A stretch of DNA of 64,000 bases. It comes from an uncultured Algibacter sp. (GTDB lineage Bacteria; Bacteroidota; Bacteroidia; Flavobacteriales; Flavobacteriaceae). The translations under genes were made by a program, and so were the position numbers. The stretch's first letter is position 1. Each line of letters begins with the position of its first letter. The notes beneath the pieces are model-generated. The model saw nothing but the letters and a program-made list of their open reading frames with translations. It was not told where the DNA came from and did no database searches. Of this stretch, positions 17,882 to 26,509 are shown piece by piece. Location: positions 1 through 64,000 of the forward strand of contig NZ_CANKXG010000006.1 of NCBI RefSeq assembly GCF_947487575.1, written 5' to 3'.

Positions 17882-18046
17882 ATGAAAAAAATAATCCTCA
17901 TTGAAGAAGGCGATTACTACCTAACCCCTGAAGGTTATCGTTGTTTTACCAAACAATACCATTTAAAGCGTGGCTATTGCTGCCAAAGTGGTTGTAGGCA
18001 TTGCCCTTATGGTTATGACAAAGCGACTAACTCTATAAAAAAGTAA
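17882..18046 (+). CDS. DUF5522 small cysteine-rich protein
   Basis: A 54-residue reading frame encodes the DUF5522 signature 'YHLKRGYCCQSGCRHCPYGY' preceded by a 'EGDYYLTPEGYRCFT' segment. Four cysteines in CC-x3-C-x2-C plus a histidine suggest zinc or iron-sulfur binding, though no function has been established for the family as far as I know. It is divergent from the HExxH protein gene, with 49 bases between the two starts. The frame is too short for most gene finders but the match is clear. Confidence 0.85.
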   Translation: MKKIILIEEGDYYLTPEGYRCFTKQYHLKRGYCCQSGCRHCPYGYDKATNSIKK

Positions 18047-18171
18047 CTATACCCTGTAAAAACACAAGTATCTTGGTATGATTATTGATAATATTTACAC
18101 ACTAAGTTATTAAAAAAAAGCTGCTAAGAATATACTTTTTATACAGCTATAGCAACCTAAAAAATTGTATT

Positions 18172-18720
18172 ATGAAAAAAATTATTAAAACATTACCACT
18201 TTTAGCATTGTTTATAGTGGTATCGTCTTGTAGCTCCATTAGAGTAGCTGCAGACTACGACAGAGAGGCAACTTTTAACGATTACAAAACCTTTGCTTTT
18301 TTTAAAACAGGAATAGATAAAGCTGAAATTAGCGATTTAGATAAGCGCAGAATTTTAAGAGCCATTGAAGCCGAACTTTTAGCTAAAGGTTTTACAAAAT
18401 CTGAAAAACCAGATTTATTAGTAAGCCTGTTTACCAAATCTCAACAACGCGTTGATGTTTACAACAATTCCTGGGGCATGAATGGCTGGGGTTGGGGAGG
18501 CTTTGGTCCTGGTTGGGGCTGGGGTTGGAATCAGCCTAGCGTTTCAACGAGTACTCAGGGGCACCTATACATAGACCTTATCGATGCAGATAAAAAAGAA
18601 TTAGTGTGGCAAGGTATGGGCACAGGCTATTTAAGCAGAAATATGGATAAGAAAGAAGCCCGAATAAAAGAATTTGTTACCAAAATCATGGAGAAATATC
18701 CTCCAGGATCTGAACAATAA
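18172..18720 (+). CDS. DUF4136 lipoprotein
   Basis: The 182-residue protein has a lipoprotein signal (lipobox VSSC, Cys20) and the DUF4136 pattern: 'RVAADYDREATFNDYKTFAFF' at the start, 'ILRAIEAELLAKGFTKSEKPDLLVSLF' in the middle and 'LYIDLIDADKKELVWQGMGTGYL' near the end. A Gly/Trp-rich low-complexity loop (about residues 102-122, 'GWGWGGFGPGWGWGW') interrupts the domain, which is common in this family. It is presumably an outer-membrane lipoprotein of unknown role. A terminator follows directly. Confidence 0.9.
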   Translation: MKKIIKTLPLLALFIVVSSCSSIRVAADYDREATFNDYKTFAFFKTGIDKAEISDLDKRRILRAIEAELLAKGFTKSEKPDLLVSLFTKSQQRVDVYNNSWGMNGWGWGGFGPGWGWGWNQPSVSTSTQGHLYIDLIDADKKELVWQGMGTGYLSRNMDKKEARIKEFVTKIMEKYPPGSEQ

Positions 18721-18751
18721 AAAAAAGGCAACTCAATGAGTTGCTTTTTTA
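18719..18751. terminator. Bidirectional terminator
   Basis: GCAACTC pairs with GAGTTGC around AAT, flanked by an A-run on the left and a T-run on the right. It serves the convergent DUF4136 and bestrophin genes. Confidence 0.85.
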
Positions 18752-19855
18752 TTACATCACAATATCATTCTCCCATTTATAAGGTTCAGGGATATCGGTA
18801 TCATCTATAAGTTGTCTGATATCAATTTCTATACCTCTACTCATATCTGTAATAGGAATATCATTTGGTCCGCCTTCAAAAGGGTTCTCTGTATTTTCTC
18901 CAATAGCTTCCATGGTATGAAACACCCAAGAAATTAATGCACTAAAGGGTATAGAAAACCACACAAAATGCTTTGCTATAAACTCTTGTATTAAATGCCC
19001 TAGAGAAGTATGAGATTGATGGTTTGCTAAATCTTCTAGAATATGGTCGCCAATAGATTCAAAACCCTCCATAATTCCAAACGGCAATAGAATAATAAAT
19101 ATCCATACAAAAAGATAATTTAAAGTAGCAAACTGCCTTGGGTATGGAAAATTTTTAATGCGCTCACTCTTTCCTTGTAAGGTATAAAATTCAACAAGCA
19201 TATTTGCCATTTCCATGTGCCTAAAATCTTCAATTAAACCTTCATTCATAAGTGTTTTTAGATGTCTTGACTGAATTCCTAAAATTTGAGAGGCTTGATT
19301 TCCTTTTGCAAATATTTCTTTGAATTCATCTTCAGAAAGATAGTCTTTAATGGCATCTTCCACTATAATTTCATCTTCACATACTCTAAAATGATTGCTT
19401 CTAAATTCTGCATTTTGTTTTCCTTGCTTTAAATGCATCTCCCATGGCTTATCTTGCCTTAATTGATACCTTAGAGCTGTTAACCAAGCTACATGCCTAT
19501 GCACCAATTTACGTTTTATAGCTTGTAATTCCGTGTCTGTTCTTTTCTTCTTTGCATGTGTATTATCAATAAAATCCTTAACCATAATTGTCCAAGAACG
19601 AGAAGCGTTAACAATACCGCCCCAAATTTTTCGAGCTTCCCATAACCTATCATAAGACGCATTATTTTTAAAACTTACAATAAATGCCACAGCGGTACCT
19701 AAAACACCTAATGGTAACCATGGCACATGCAACCACTTTAGGCCAACAACATCAAATAATACAACTGGAATTAGCGCAATTAATAAAAACAAAAAAATAT
19801 GTCTGCGCGTCCATTTTAAAACACCTCTTACAGGAAATATTCGTCTAGTATACAT
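18752..19855 (-). CDS. Bestrophin-family anion channel
   Basis: The 367-residue protein belongs to the bestrophin/UPF0187 family of pentameric anion (or, in some bacteria, cation) channels of the inner membrane. Features are the N-terminal 'HIFLFLLIALIPVVLF' helix, the family block 'GTAVAFIVSFKNNASYDRLWEARKIWGGIVNASRSW' (about residues 55-92), and the C-terminal membrane pair 'LFVWIFIILLPFGIME' and 'WFSIPFSALISWVFHTMEAIGENTENPFE', where the ENPFE-type motif is characteristic. Length is normal for bacterial members. Confidence 0.92.
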   Translation of the reverse strand: MYTRRIFPVRGVLKWTRRHIFLFLLIALIPVVLFDVVGLKWLHVPWLPLGVLGTAVAFIVSFKNNASYDRLWEARKIWGGIVNASRSWTIMVKDFIDNTHAKKKRTDTELQAIKRKLVHRHVAWLTALRYQLRQDKPWEMHLKQGKQNAEFRSNHFRVCEDEIIVEDAIKDYLSEDEFKEIFAKGNQASQILGIQSRHLKTLMNEGLIEDFRHMEMANMLVEFYTLQGKSERIKNFPYPRQFATLNYLFVWIFIILLPFGIMEGFESIGDHILEDLANHQSHTSLGHLIQEFIAKHFVWFSIPFSALISWVFHTMEAIGENTENPFEGGPNDIPITDMSRGIEIDIRQLIDDTDIPEPYKWENDIVM

Positions 19856-20018
19856 GAAGTTTGATTAAAAAATTAGGTGTTCTAAATATATGGAAATCTT
19901 TAAGGTTTTCTTAAACAGAATAAACTAATAGATTCTAATATTGAAAGAAAACCTAAATTTAACGATATATAGTGAATAATTCGTATTTTTATAAAGGATT
20001 TACATGTAAAAATTAACG

Positions 20019-21782
20019 ATGTCGAAATTATTTGAATCTAACGAAATTCTTCAAAAGCTACCAAAGCATTTGAAACAGTTTATAAAACCTCAAAATTATG
20101 AGGATTATTCTGCTATTAATCAAGCGGTATGGCGATATGTTATGCGAAAAAATGTAGATTTCCTAAGCACTGTTGCTCATCATTCTTACTTAAAAGGCTT
20201 AAAACAAACAGGTATTTCAATTGATAGTATTCCAAATATGTATGGCATGAACCGTATTTTAAAAGATATAGGTTGGGCTGCTGTTGCTGTTGATGGATTT
20301 ATTCCTCCAAATGCCTTTATGGAATTTCAAGCTTACAATGTTTTAGTTATAGCTAGCGATATCCGACAATTAGAACATATTGAATACACCCCTGCACCAG
20401 ATATTATTCATGAGGGTGCAGGACATGCTCCTATTATCGCAAACCCTGAGTATGCTGAGTACTTAAGGCGTTTTGGAGAAATTGGAAGCAAAGCGATTTC
20501 ATCAGCAAAAGATTATGAATTATATGAAGCCGTAAGGCATTTATCCATAATAAAAGAAGCTCCAACTTCCAAAGAAGATGATATCGCTTCCGCGGAAGCT
20601 AAAGTAGACGCTTTACAAAAAAATATGGGGGAACCCAGTGAAATGGCACTCATTAGAAACTTACATTGGTGGACCGTAGAGTATGGCTTAATTGGAAGCC
20701 TTGAAAACCCAAAAATATATGGAGCAGGTCTGCTTTCATCAATAGGTGAAAGTGCTTGGTGCATGACCAACGAAGTTATAAAACTACCTTATAATATTAA
20801 TGCTACGTATAAAGATTTTGATATCACCAAACCTCAACCACAACTATACGTAACACCAGATTTTGCAAATTTAAGTTTGATATTGGAGGAATATGCAAAC
20901 ACTATGGCACTCCGTAGAGGCGGTCTTTCTGGAGTTAATAAGCTAATAAAATCAAACGCATTAGGAACAATCGAACTGAGTACAGGACTTCAAATTTCAG
21001 GAGTTTTTAATCATACTATTGAACACGAAGGCAAACCCATTTATATTCAAACTATTGGAAAAACTGCTTTAGCTTATCGCGAAAAAGAACTTGTTGGCCA
21101 TGGTACACATTCACATCTAGAGGGTTTTGGTTCTCCTATCGGAAAATTAAAAGGGATTAACCTTGCTATTGAAGATATGAGTCCGCGAGATTTAGCTGCT
21201 TATAATATTTACGAAGAACGCATTGTAAACTTAGAATTTGAAGGTGGCATTAAGGTTTCTGGAGAAATTATTACTGGAAAACGAAACCTTCAAGGTAAAA
21301 TTATACTTATCAGTTTTAAAAACTGTGTCGTTACACACAACGAAACTATATTATTTAAACCTGAATGGGGTAATTATGATATGGCTGTTGGAAAAGATAT
21401 TGTTTCTGCCTTTTCTGGACCTGCTGATTTGAGTAGTTTTGATTTAATAACACACAAAACTTCTTCAAATACCATTCATATTGAAAAACCTAAAGAACAA
21501 TTAGCTCTTGAAGTATTATACCAACAAGTTAGAGATTATCGAGAAGGCACAAACAAAACCATATCAAGAACGAAAGTTTTAGAGCAACTTATAGATGAGC
21601 ATCCTAATGATTGGTTGTTACCTGTTGAACTTTATGAACTAGCCCAAATTGGAAATGAAAGAGAATTATGCGAAAAAATCATGAACCACCTAGAGTCAAT
21701 CAAACAAAACAAACCTCAAGTTGGACATTTGATTGATGATGGGTTGAGGATTGCGAGGAATGATAAAATTAATAATCATTAA
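20019..21782 (+). CDS. Biopterin-dependent aromatic amino acid hydroxylase with long C-terminal extension
   Basis: The N-terminal roughly 300 residues form the iron- and pterin-dependent hydroxylase core. Iron ligands are visible as His131 and His136 in 'DIIHEGAGHAP' and Glu221 in 'HWWTVEYGLIG'; 'YGAGLLSSIGE' matches the family's conserved C-terminal catalytic block. The probable reaction is phenylalanine to tyrosine. About 280 further residues, beyond about residue 305, are not part of any hydroxylase I know from Proteobacteria or animals; they read as beta-rich followed by helices. No 4a-carbinolamine dehydratase gene lies nearby. Confidence 0.9.
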   Translation: MSKLFESNEILQKLPKHLKQFIKPQNYEDYSAINQAVWRYVMRKNVDFLSTVAHHSYLKGLKQTGISIDSIPNMYGMNRILKDIGWAAVAVDGFIPPNAFMEFQAYNVLVIASDIRQLEHIEYTPAPDIIHEGAGHAPIIANPEYAEYLRRFGEIGSKAISSAKDYELYEAVRHLSIIKEAPTSKEDDIASAEAKVDALQKNMGEPSEMALIRNLHWWTVEYGLIGSLENPKIYGAGLLSSIGESAWCMTNEVIKLPYNINATYKDFDITKPQPQLYVTPDFANLSLILEEYANTMALRRGGLSGVNKLIKSNALGTIELSTGLQISGVFNHTIEHEGKPIYIQTIGKTALAYREKELVGHGTHSHLEGFGSPIGKLKGINLAIEDMSPRDLAAYNIYEERIVNLEFEGGIKVSGEIITGKRNLQGKIILISFKNCVVTHNETILFKPEWGNYDMAVGKDIVSAFSGPADLSSFDLITHKTSSNTIHIEKPKEQLALEVLYQQVRDYREGTNKTISRTKVLEQLIDEHPNDWLLPVELYELAQIGNERELCEKIMNHLESIKQNKPQVGHLIDDGLRIARNDKINNH

Positions 21783-21816
21783 ATTTTAAAACAAGCTTAA
21801 AATAACAAATAAAACC

Positions 21817-22566
21817 TTACCTAAACCGCTTTAATGTGTGTTTTGTAAACTCACTTAAAACAAGTCTTCCACTCATTTCAGCACGTTCAGATAATAAATC
21901 ATCCCAATGCTCAGTGCCTTTCCAAAATACTTTTTTCATTTCGCTTAATGCTTCTGGGTTATATGCAGCTAACTTTTCTGCTAAAGTTTTAACTGCATCA
22001 TCTAATACTTCAGTGGTTTCAAAAACATCAGCATATAAACCTTTATCTAATGCAAATTTTGGCGAGAAAAAAGTTTCTGCATCAATTGTCATTTGAGACA
22101 TAGCTGTTACGCCTATTTTTCTAGATACTGCAGGCTCAATAACAAAAGGTCCAATACCAATACTTAATTCACTTAATCGAATAGAGGCGTATTGAGTAGC
22201 CAAACAATAATCTGTAGCAGCAGCCAAACCAACACCACCACCTACTGTTTTTCCTTGTATTCTTCCTATAATCAATTTAGGGCATTTACGCATGGCGTTA
22301 ATTACATTCGCGAAACCCAAAAAGAATTTTTTTCCAGATGCTTCATTATTAATTGCAATAACTTCATTAAAACTAGCTCCTGCACAAAACGTTCTATCGC
22401 CTCCACTTTTTAGCACAATAACTTTTATCTCGTCATTTTTACCAGCTTTAATAATTGTGCCTTCTAGTTTTGATAAAACATCACTAGGCATTGAATTTCT
22501 ATTGGGATGATAAAACTCGATAAAACCAACTTCATTTTCAATTGTAAGTGCAACATAGGCTTCCAT
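21817..22566 (-). CDS. Enoyl-CoA hydratase/isomerase, methylglutaconyl-CoA hydratase-like
   Basis: The 249-residue crotonase-fold protein has an oxyanion-hole region 'FCAGASFNEV' and 'VGGGVGLAAATDYCLAT' followed by 'RLSELSIGIGPFVIEP'. The Gly-Val-Gly triplet in place of a Glu in the first catalytic position, with Glu kept in LSEL, is the pattern of LiuC/methylglutaconyl-CoA hydratases of leucine catabolism. Substrate is an inference. It is convergent with the hydroxylase gene and stands alone on its strand. Confidence 0.85.
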   Translation of the reverse strand: MEAYVALTIENEVGFIEFYHPNRNSMPSDVLSKLEGTIIKAGKNDEIKVIVLKSGGDRTFCAGASFNEVIAINNEASGKKFFLGFANVINAMRKCPKLIIGRIQGKTVGGGVGLAAATDYCLATQYASIRLSELSIGIGPFVIEPAVSRKIGVTAMSQMTIDAETFFSPKFALDKGLYADVFETTEVLDDAVKTLAEKLAAYNPEALSEMKKVFWKGTEHWDDLLSERAEMSGRLVLSEFTKHTLKRFR

Positions 22567-22678
22567 AATACTCTATTTTTAAAAGTTGAATATACATAAA
22601 ATTTTAATGTGCTTTAATGCAACATTTGTTACCAATACATTAAAAAAAATTAAAGTAATTTGTCATAAAATTTAAATT

Positions 22679-22984
22679 ATGGGTTTATTCGATTTTCTAT
22701 TCGGCAATAAAAAAAACAAAATAAAAGATTTACATTCTAAAGGCGCAATTATTATAGATGTAAGAACAATTAAAGAATATAATCAAGGTGCTATCTCTGG
22801 TTCAAAAAACATTCCTTTGCAAACAATCAAATCAAAAATTGAAGAGATAAAAAAATACAACAAACCTGTAATTACCTGTTGCGCAAGCGGAATGCGCTCT
22901 GGAAGCGCTAGTGTTATTTTAAAAAACAATGGCATTGAAGCTATTAATGGGGGCGGTTGGATGAGTTTAAAAAGTAAACTATAA
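22679..22984 (+). CDS. Single-domain rhodanese-like protein
   Basis: The 101-residue protein is one rhodanese domain: 'GAIIIDVRTIKEYNQGAISGSKNIPL' at the start and the active-site loop 'CASGMRSGSA' with Cys68 as the likely persulfide carrier. It has no signal peptide, so it should act in the cytosol in sulfur transfer. Its last six bases overlap the stop of the convergent DUF4230 gene. Confidence 0.92.
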   Translation: MGLFDFLFGNKKNKIKDLHSKGAIIIDVRTIKEYNQGAISGSKNIPLQTIKSKIEEIKKYNKPVITCCASGMRSGSASVILKNNGIEAINGGGWMSLKSKL

Positions 22985-23593
22985 TTTAAGGTTTTGAAAA
23001 TCTTTAAAGGATTGAACTGAATTTTCGTTATATTTTAAGGTCCAACCTAAAGAGTTTGTTAGAATATAAAACTTTGAAAGTTCACTAATTAATCTGTTTT
23101 TGGCATTTGCTTTTAAATCTGATTTATCAATTTTATTTGATAGAGATTTGTTGATTGTATTTTTAATATCATTATAATCTTTAGCCTCAAACGGATTTAA
23201 ATAATCTGCTTGAACATCATAATACTCTAAATCTGGATTAATTTTTATTTCTTCCTCAGGAATACTTAAAATAGTAAGTGTTTTATTTGCTTCATCAACT
23301 TCAAATTCAATTTTACTTAAATCATAAGCAATAGTAACTTCTGCATTTACAACTACCAGAGCTTTCTTTTCAACAGACAGTAAATCGCCAAAAATATCTT
23401 TTGAGTTTTTATAATTAAAAACTTCGCTAAAATGCCCTTCGGTAACTATAAGCTTTCCAACATTATTAATTTGTTGCTGTATTAGGGCTGAATTTTCTTG
23501 AAGTACAATTTTGTCTTCGCGTTTATCACCACAATATTTAAAAGTAAAGAGTACAATTAGAGTAATTATAACTCCGAATAGAATTTTTCGCAT
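22979..23593 (-). CDS. DUF4230 protein, membrane-anchored
   Basis: The 204-residue protein has one N-terminal hydrophobic segment (residues 4-19) and the DUF4230 pattern 'NVGKLIVTEGHFSEVFNYK' followed by 'KKALVVVNAEVTIAYDLSKIEFEVDEANKTLTILSIPEEEI' and a helical C-terminus. The family is widespread in Bacteroidota, with no known function. Its end overlaps the rhodanese gene's end by six bases in convergent orientation. Confidence 0.85.
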   Translation of the reverse strand: MRKILFGVIITLIVLFTFKYCGDKREDKIVLQENSALIQQQINNVGKLIVTEGHFSEVFNYKNSKDIFGDLLSVEKKALVVVNAEVTIAYDLSKIEFEVDEANKTLTILSIPEEEIKINPDLEYYDVQADYLNPFEAKDYNDIKNTINKSLSNKIDKSDLKANAKNRLISELSKFYILTNSLGWTLKYNENSVQSFKDFQNLKL

Positions 23594-23770
23594 GCACTAA
23601 TTTAGACATAATTTGAGAAATCTGTGCATTTACAACTTAAATTTAGAGCAAAAAAAACATCAGTTTCCTTCGACATAAGAAGTCCAAACCAATGTAATTA
23701 ATCAACTAAACTAACACTACAAATATATAAGCTTTATAATTTATTATGTTACCTCAAAGTTAAACCTAGT

Positions 23771-24421
23771 TTAAATTAAGTTATTCTTTTTTGCTTTTTG
23801 CACTGCTTCTAGTTTATTATGTACTTGAAGTTTTTTATAAATATTTTCAATATGTTTTCTTATAGTTCCTAAAGATAAAATAAGGTTGTCTGCTATAGCA
23901 TTATAACTTAAGCCTTTGCTAAGGTGTTCTAAAACCTCAACCTCTCTTGGGGTAAGTTTAATCTTTTCTTGCTCTTGAGTGTTATCTATTTCTAATGGGT
24001 TTCTAAGCAATTTTAAGGTTTTTAGCGCAATGGATGGATTCATTGCAGCACCACCATTTAAAGTATCAACAATACCATCATGCAAGTTTTTTGCATTTAC
24101 TTCTTTCAACAAATAACCATCTGCTCCAGCTTTTATAGCATTAAAAATATTTTCATCATTATCAAAAACAGTAAGCATTATAATTTTTATGTGTGGATAC
24201 TTTTGTTTTACTATTTCGGTGGTTTCTATGCCGTTTAGAACTGGCATTTCTATATCCATTAAAATAATATCGATATTATGATTGTCTTGAAGCTTTTTTA
24301 ATAAATCTGAGCCATTCAAGGTTGTAAATTTCACTTTTAAATTTTCAAAAAAGGATAGTTTTTCTTTAACAGTTTTAATTAGAAAAGAATTATCATCTGC
24401 AATGGCAATTTTAACAATCAT
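23771..24421 (-). CDS. NarL/FixJ-type response regulator
   Basis: The 216-residue protein has a receiver domain (residues 1-120) with acidic pocket 'ADD' (Asp9, Asp10), phosphoacceptor Asp56 in 'IILMDIEMP', and Lys in 'LLKEV'. A LuxR-type helix-turn-helix (about 150-210) reads 'LTPREVEVLEHLSKGLSYNAIADNLILSLGTIRKHIENIYKKL'. It lies 76 bases downstream of two histidine kinase genes on the same strand and is presumably their phosphorylation target. No target genes can be inferred from the sequence. Confidence 0.95.
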   Translation of the reverse strand: MIVKIAIADDNSFLIKTVKEKLSFFENLKVKFTTLNGSDLLKKLQDNHNIDIILMDIEMPVLNGIETTEIVKQKYPHIKIIMLTVFDNDENIFNAIKAGADGYLLKEVNAKNLHDGIVDTLNGGAAMNPSIALKTLKLLRNPLEIDNTQEQEKIKLTPREVEVLEHLSKGLSYNAIADNLILSLGTIRKHIENIYKKLQVHNKLEAVQKAKKNNLI

Positions 24422-24497
24422 ATAATTTTATTTATGGACGAAAAAGGCACTCTTTAATTAGAAACAATCATATACGCAATTGGTCGTATATTTCACT

Positions 24498-26465
24498 TTA
24501 TATTGGCAAAATTAAAGCCACATTAGTCCCTGTATTTATATCACTCTCTATATTGAGATTAGCACTCATATCTTGGGCTCTTTTCCGTATATTGTTTAGC
24601 CCATTTCCTTCTTCAGTTTCGCTTTCCTTAAATCCTTTACCATTGTCTTTTATTTCAATTTTAACGCTTTTGTTTTCTTTTAAAATATTAACCGAAATAT
24701 TTTTAGCATCTGAATATTTTATAGCGTTATTTAAAGCTTCCTGGATAATTCTATACACATTCATACCTATAACTGATGTAAATTCTATATCCTTAGAAAG
24801 TGATTGATTAATATTAAAATCAAACTGAATTGAACTTGAAGAAATATCAGCTTTATCAATAAAATTTGAAATACGTGTTTGCAAATCTTTTAAAGAAATA
24901 GCATTTTTATTCATTGCCCAAATAGTATCCCTGAGTTCATATATCGTATCTCTAGAAAAATCACTTATACTAGACAACTTATTAATTAGCTTCTCATTTT
25001 TAATTTTTAAACCGTATTGTAAATTTTCAATTGAAGAAATTATAAAAGTAAGCTGCGCACCAATATTATCATGTAAATCTCTTGATATCCTTAAACGCTG
25101 GTCTTGTAACCTATTTTGTGTTTCTATTTTAACTAATGCTTCCTTAAGTTCACTTTCTCTTTGAAGTTGATTGTTTTTTAATTTTTGTTGTTTAAAAAGT
25201 AAATAGCCTAAAAGAGAAATAACTACCGCTAAAATAATCAACCCTATAAGCTGCGTGTTTTTTTTGTTTAAATTAAGTTCTTTTTCGGCTAAATCTGCAC
25301 GCTGGGAAAGGATTTGCTTTTCTTTTTTTTCTGTTTGATACTTAACTTCTAAGCTAGCCAAACCATTAGCATTAGAATCCGAAAACATAGAATCTTTCAT
25401 TTTTACAAAGCTATTAATGAGTTCTCTAGCTTTGGATGCATTACCAATCCTAAAATAGCTTTCAGCTGAATTAACATAAAAATCATCAGAATAATTATTG
25501 TAGTGCGGGTTTTCTATTAGAATACTCTCTGCTTTTTTAGAATATTTAAGTGCTTGAATTGGTTTATTCAATTTATTATAAACCCCCGTAATTTTCGCAA
25601 GTACAATCAGTTGTCCTTTCCTATTAGACTTTAACTCAACACTACCGTCATATGATTTATTATAATATTCTAAGGCTTTATTATATTGTCCTAACTCATC
25701 ATACAATGTTCCTATATTTTCTAATATTTTGTAGTAATGTAATAAATTACCAGACTCCAAACCTATTTCAAGGCCTTTAGTATAGGCATCAAAAGCTTCA
25801 TCAAAACGCTTTAATTCTTTTAAACAAATTCCTATATTATTATATGAATTTGTTTGTTCCTTTTTTAAGCTGTAAGTTTTTCGGATTTTAAGACTCTGTA
25901 AATGATATTCTAAAGCCTCTTCTACCATATTCAATTCTTGATAGATTAACCCAATATTACTTAGTGGAATCGCCCTTGATTTTTCATCCTTTAAAACTTC
26001 ATACATTTTTAAAGCTTTAAAAAAGAAATCTTGAGCCTCTTTAAATTCCCCTCTATTCCAATTAAACATACCTAGATTATTTAGACACCTAACCTCTGTT
26101 GTTGGAATTTGATGCTCTTTACTTAATTGTAAAGCTCTATTAAAATAATATTTAGCTGAATCAGATTTACCAGACACATCCATATAAATACCATATGTAT
26201 TTATAAGTTCTGACAATCCTATATATTCATTTTTTTTTTTAGCAATTTGGATTCCTTGTTTTAAAACCTGATTTGCGTTTTTTAAATCGTTAAAAATAGA
26301 GTAAAACCCAACTTTGTTATACAAGCTAACCTTAACAGAATCATTTTTCGTATGTCTTGCCACAACCAATAAGCTATCGAGGTTTTGAGAAAAAACAATT
26401 GTAGTTGTAGAACAGAAAAGTGCTAACGTAAAAAAAATCTTAATAATCATAATTACCAATCGCAT
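24498..26465 (-). CDS. TPR-containing HisKA_3 sensor histidine kinase (copy 1)
   Basis: The 655-residue membrane kinase has a signal/anchor at the N-terminus, about seven TPR-type helical repeats in the periplasm (about residues 30-360, with motifs such as 'NNLGMFNWNRGEFKEAQDFFFKALKMY'), a coiled stretch, one membrane helix ('LIGLIILAVVISLLGYLLF', about 405-424), and a cytoplasmic kinase part: phosphoacceptor box 'LRISRDLHDNIGAQLTFIISS' and ATPase motifs 'EALNNAIKYSDAKN', 'DNGKGF' and 'GNGLNNIRKRA'. It sits directly after a closely similar kinase gene and before the response regulator. Confidence 0.93.
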   Translation of the reverse strand: MRLVIMIIKIFFTLALFCSTTTIVFSQNLDSLLVVARHTKNDSVKVSLYNKVGFYSIFNDLKNANQVLKQGIQIAKKKNEYIGLSELINTYGIYMDVSGKSDSAKYYFNRALQLSKEHQIPTTEVRCLNNLGMFNWNRGEFKEAQDFFFKALKMYEVLKDEKSRAIPLSNIGLIYQELNMVEEALEYHLQSLKIRKTYSLKKEQTNSYNNIGICLKELKRFDEAFDAYTKGLEIGLESGNLLHYYKILENIGTLYDELGQYNKALEYYNKSYDGSVELKSNRKGQLIVLAKITGVYNKLNKPIQALKYSKKAESILIENPHYNNYSDDFYVNSAESYFRIGNASKARELINSFVKMKDSMFSDSNANGLASLEVKYQTEKKEKQILSQRADLAEKELNLNKKNTQLIGLIILAVVISLLGYLLFKQQKLKNNQLQRESELKEALVKIETQNRLQDQRLRISRDLHDNIGAQLTFIISSIENLQYGLKIKNEKLINKLSSISDFSRDTIYELRDTIWAMNKNAISLKDLQTRISNFIDKADISSSSIQFDFNINQSLSKDIEFTSVIGMNVYRIIQEALNNAIKYSDAKNISVNILKENKSVKIEIKDNGKGFKESETEEGNGLNNIRKRAQDMSANLNIESDINTGTNVALILPI

Positions 26466-26509
26466 TAGTTTTGTTTATTTATAGCAGAGTTAATTTAACA
26501 AAAAAATGA

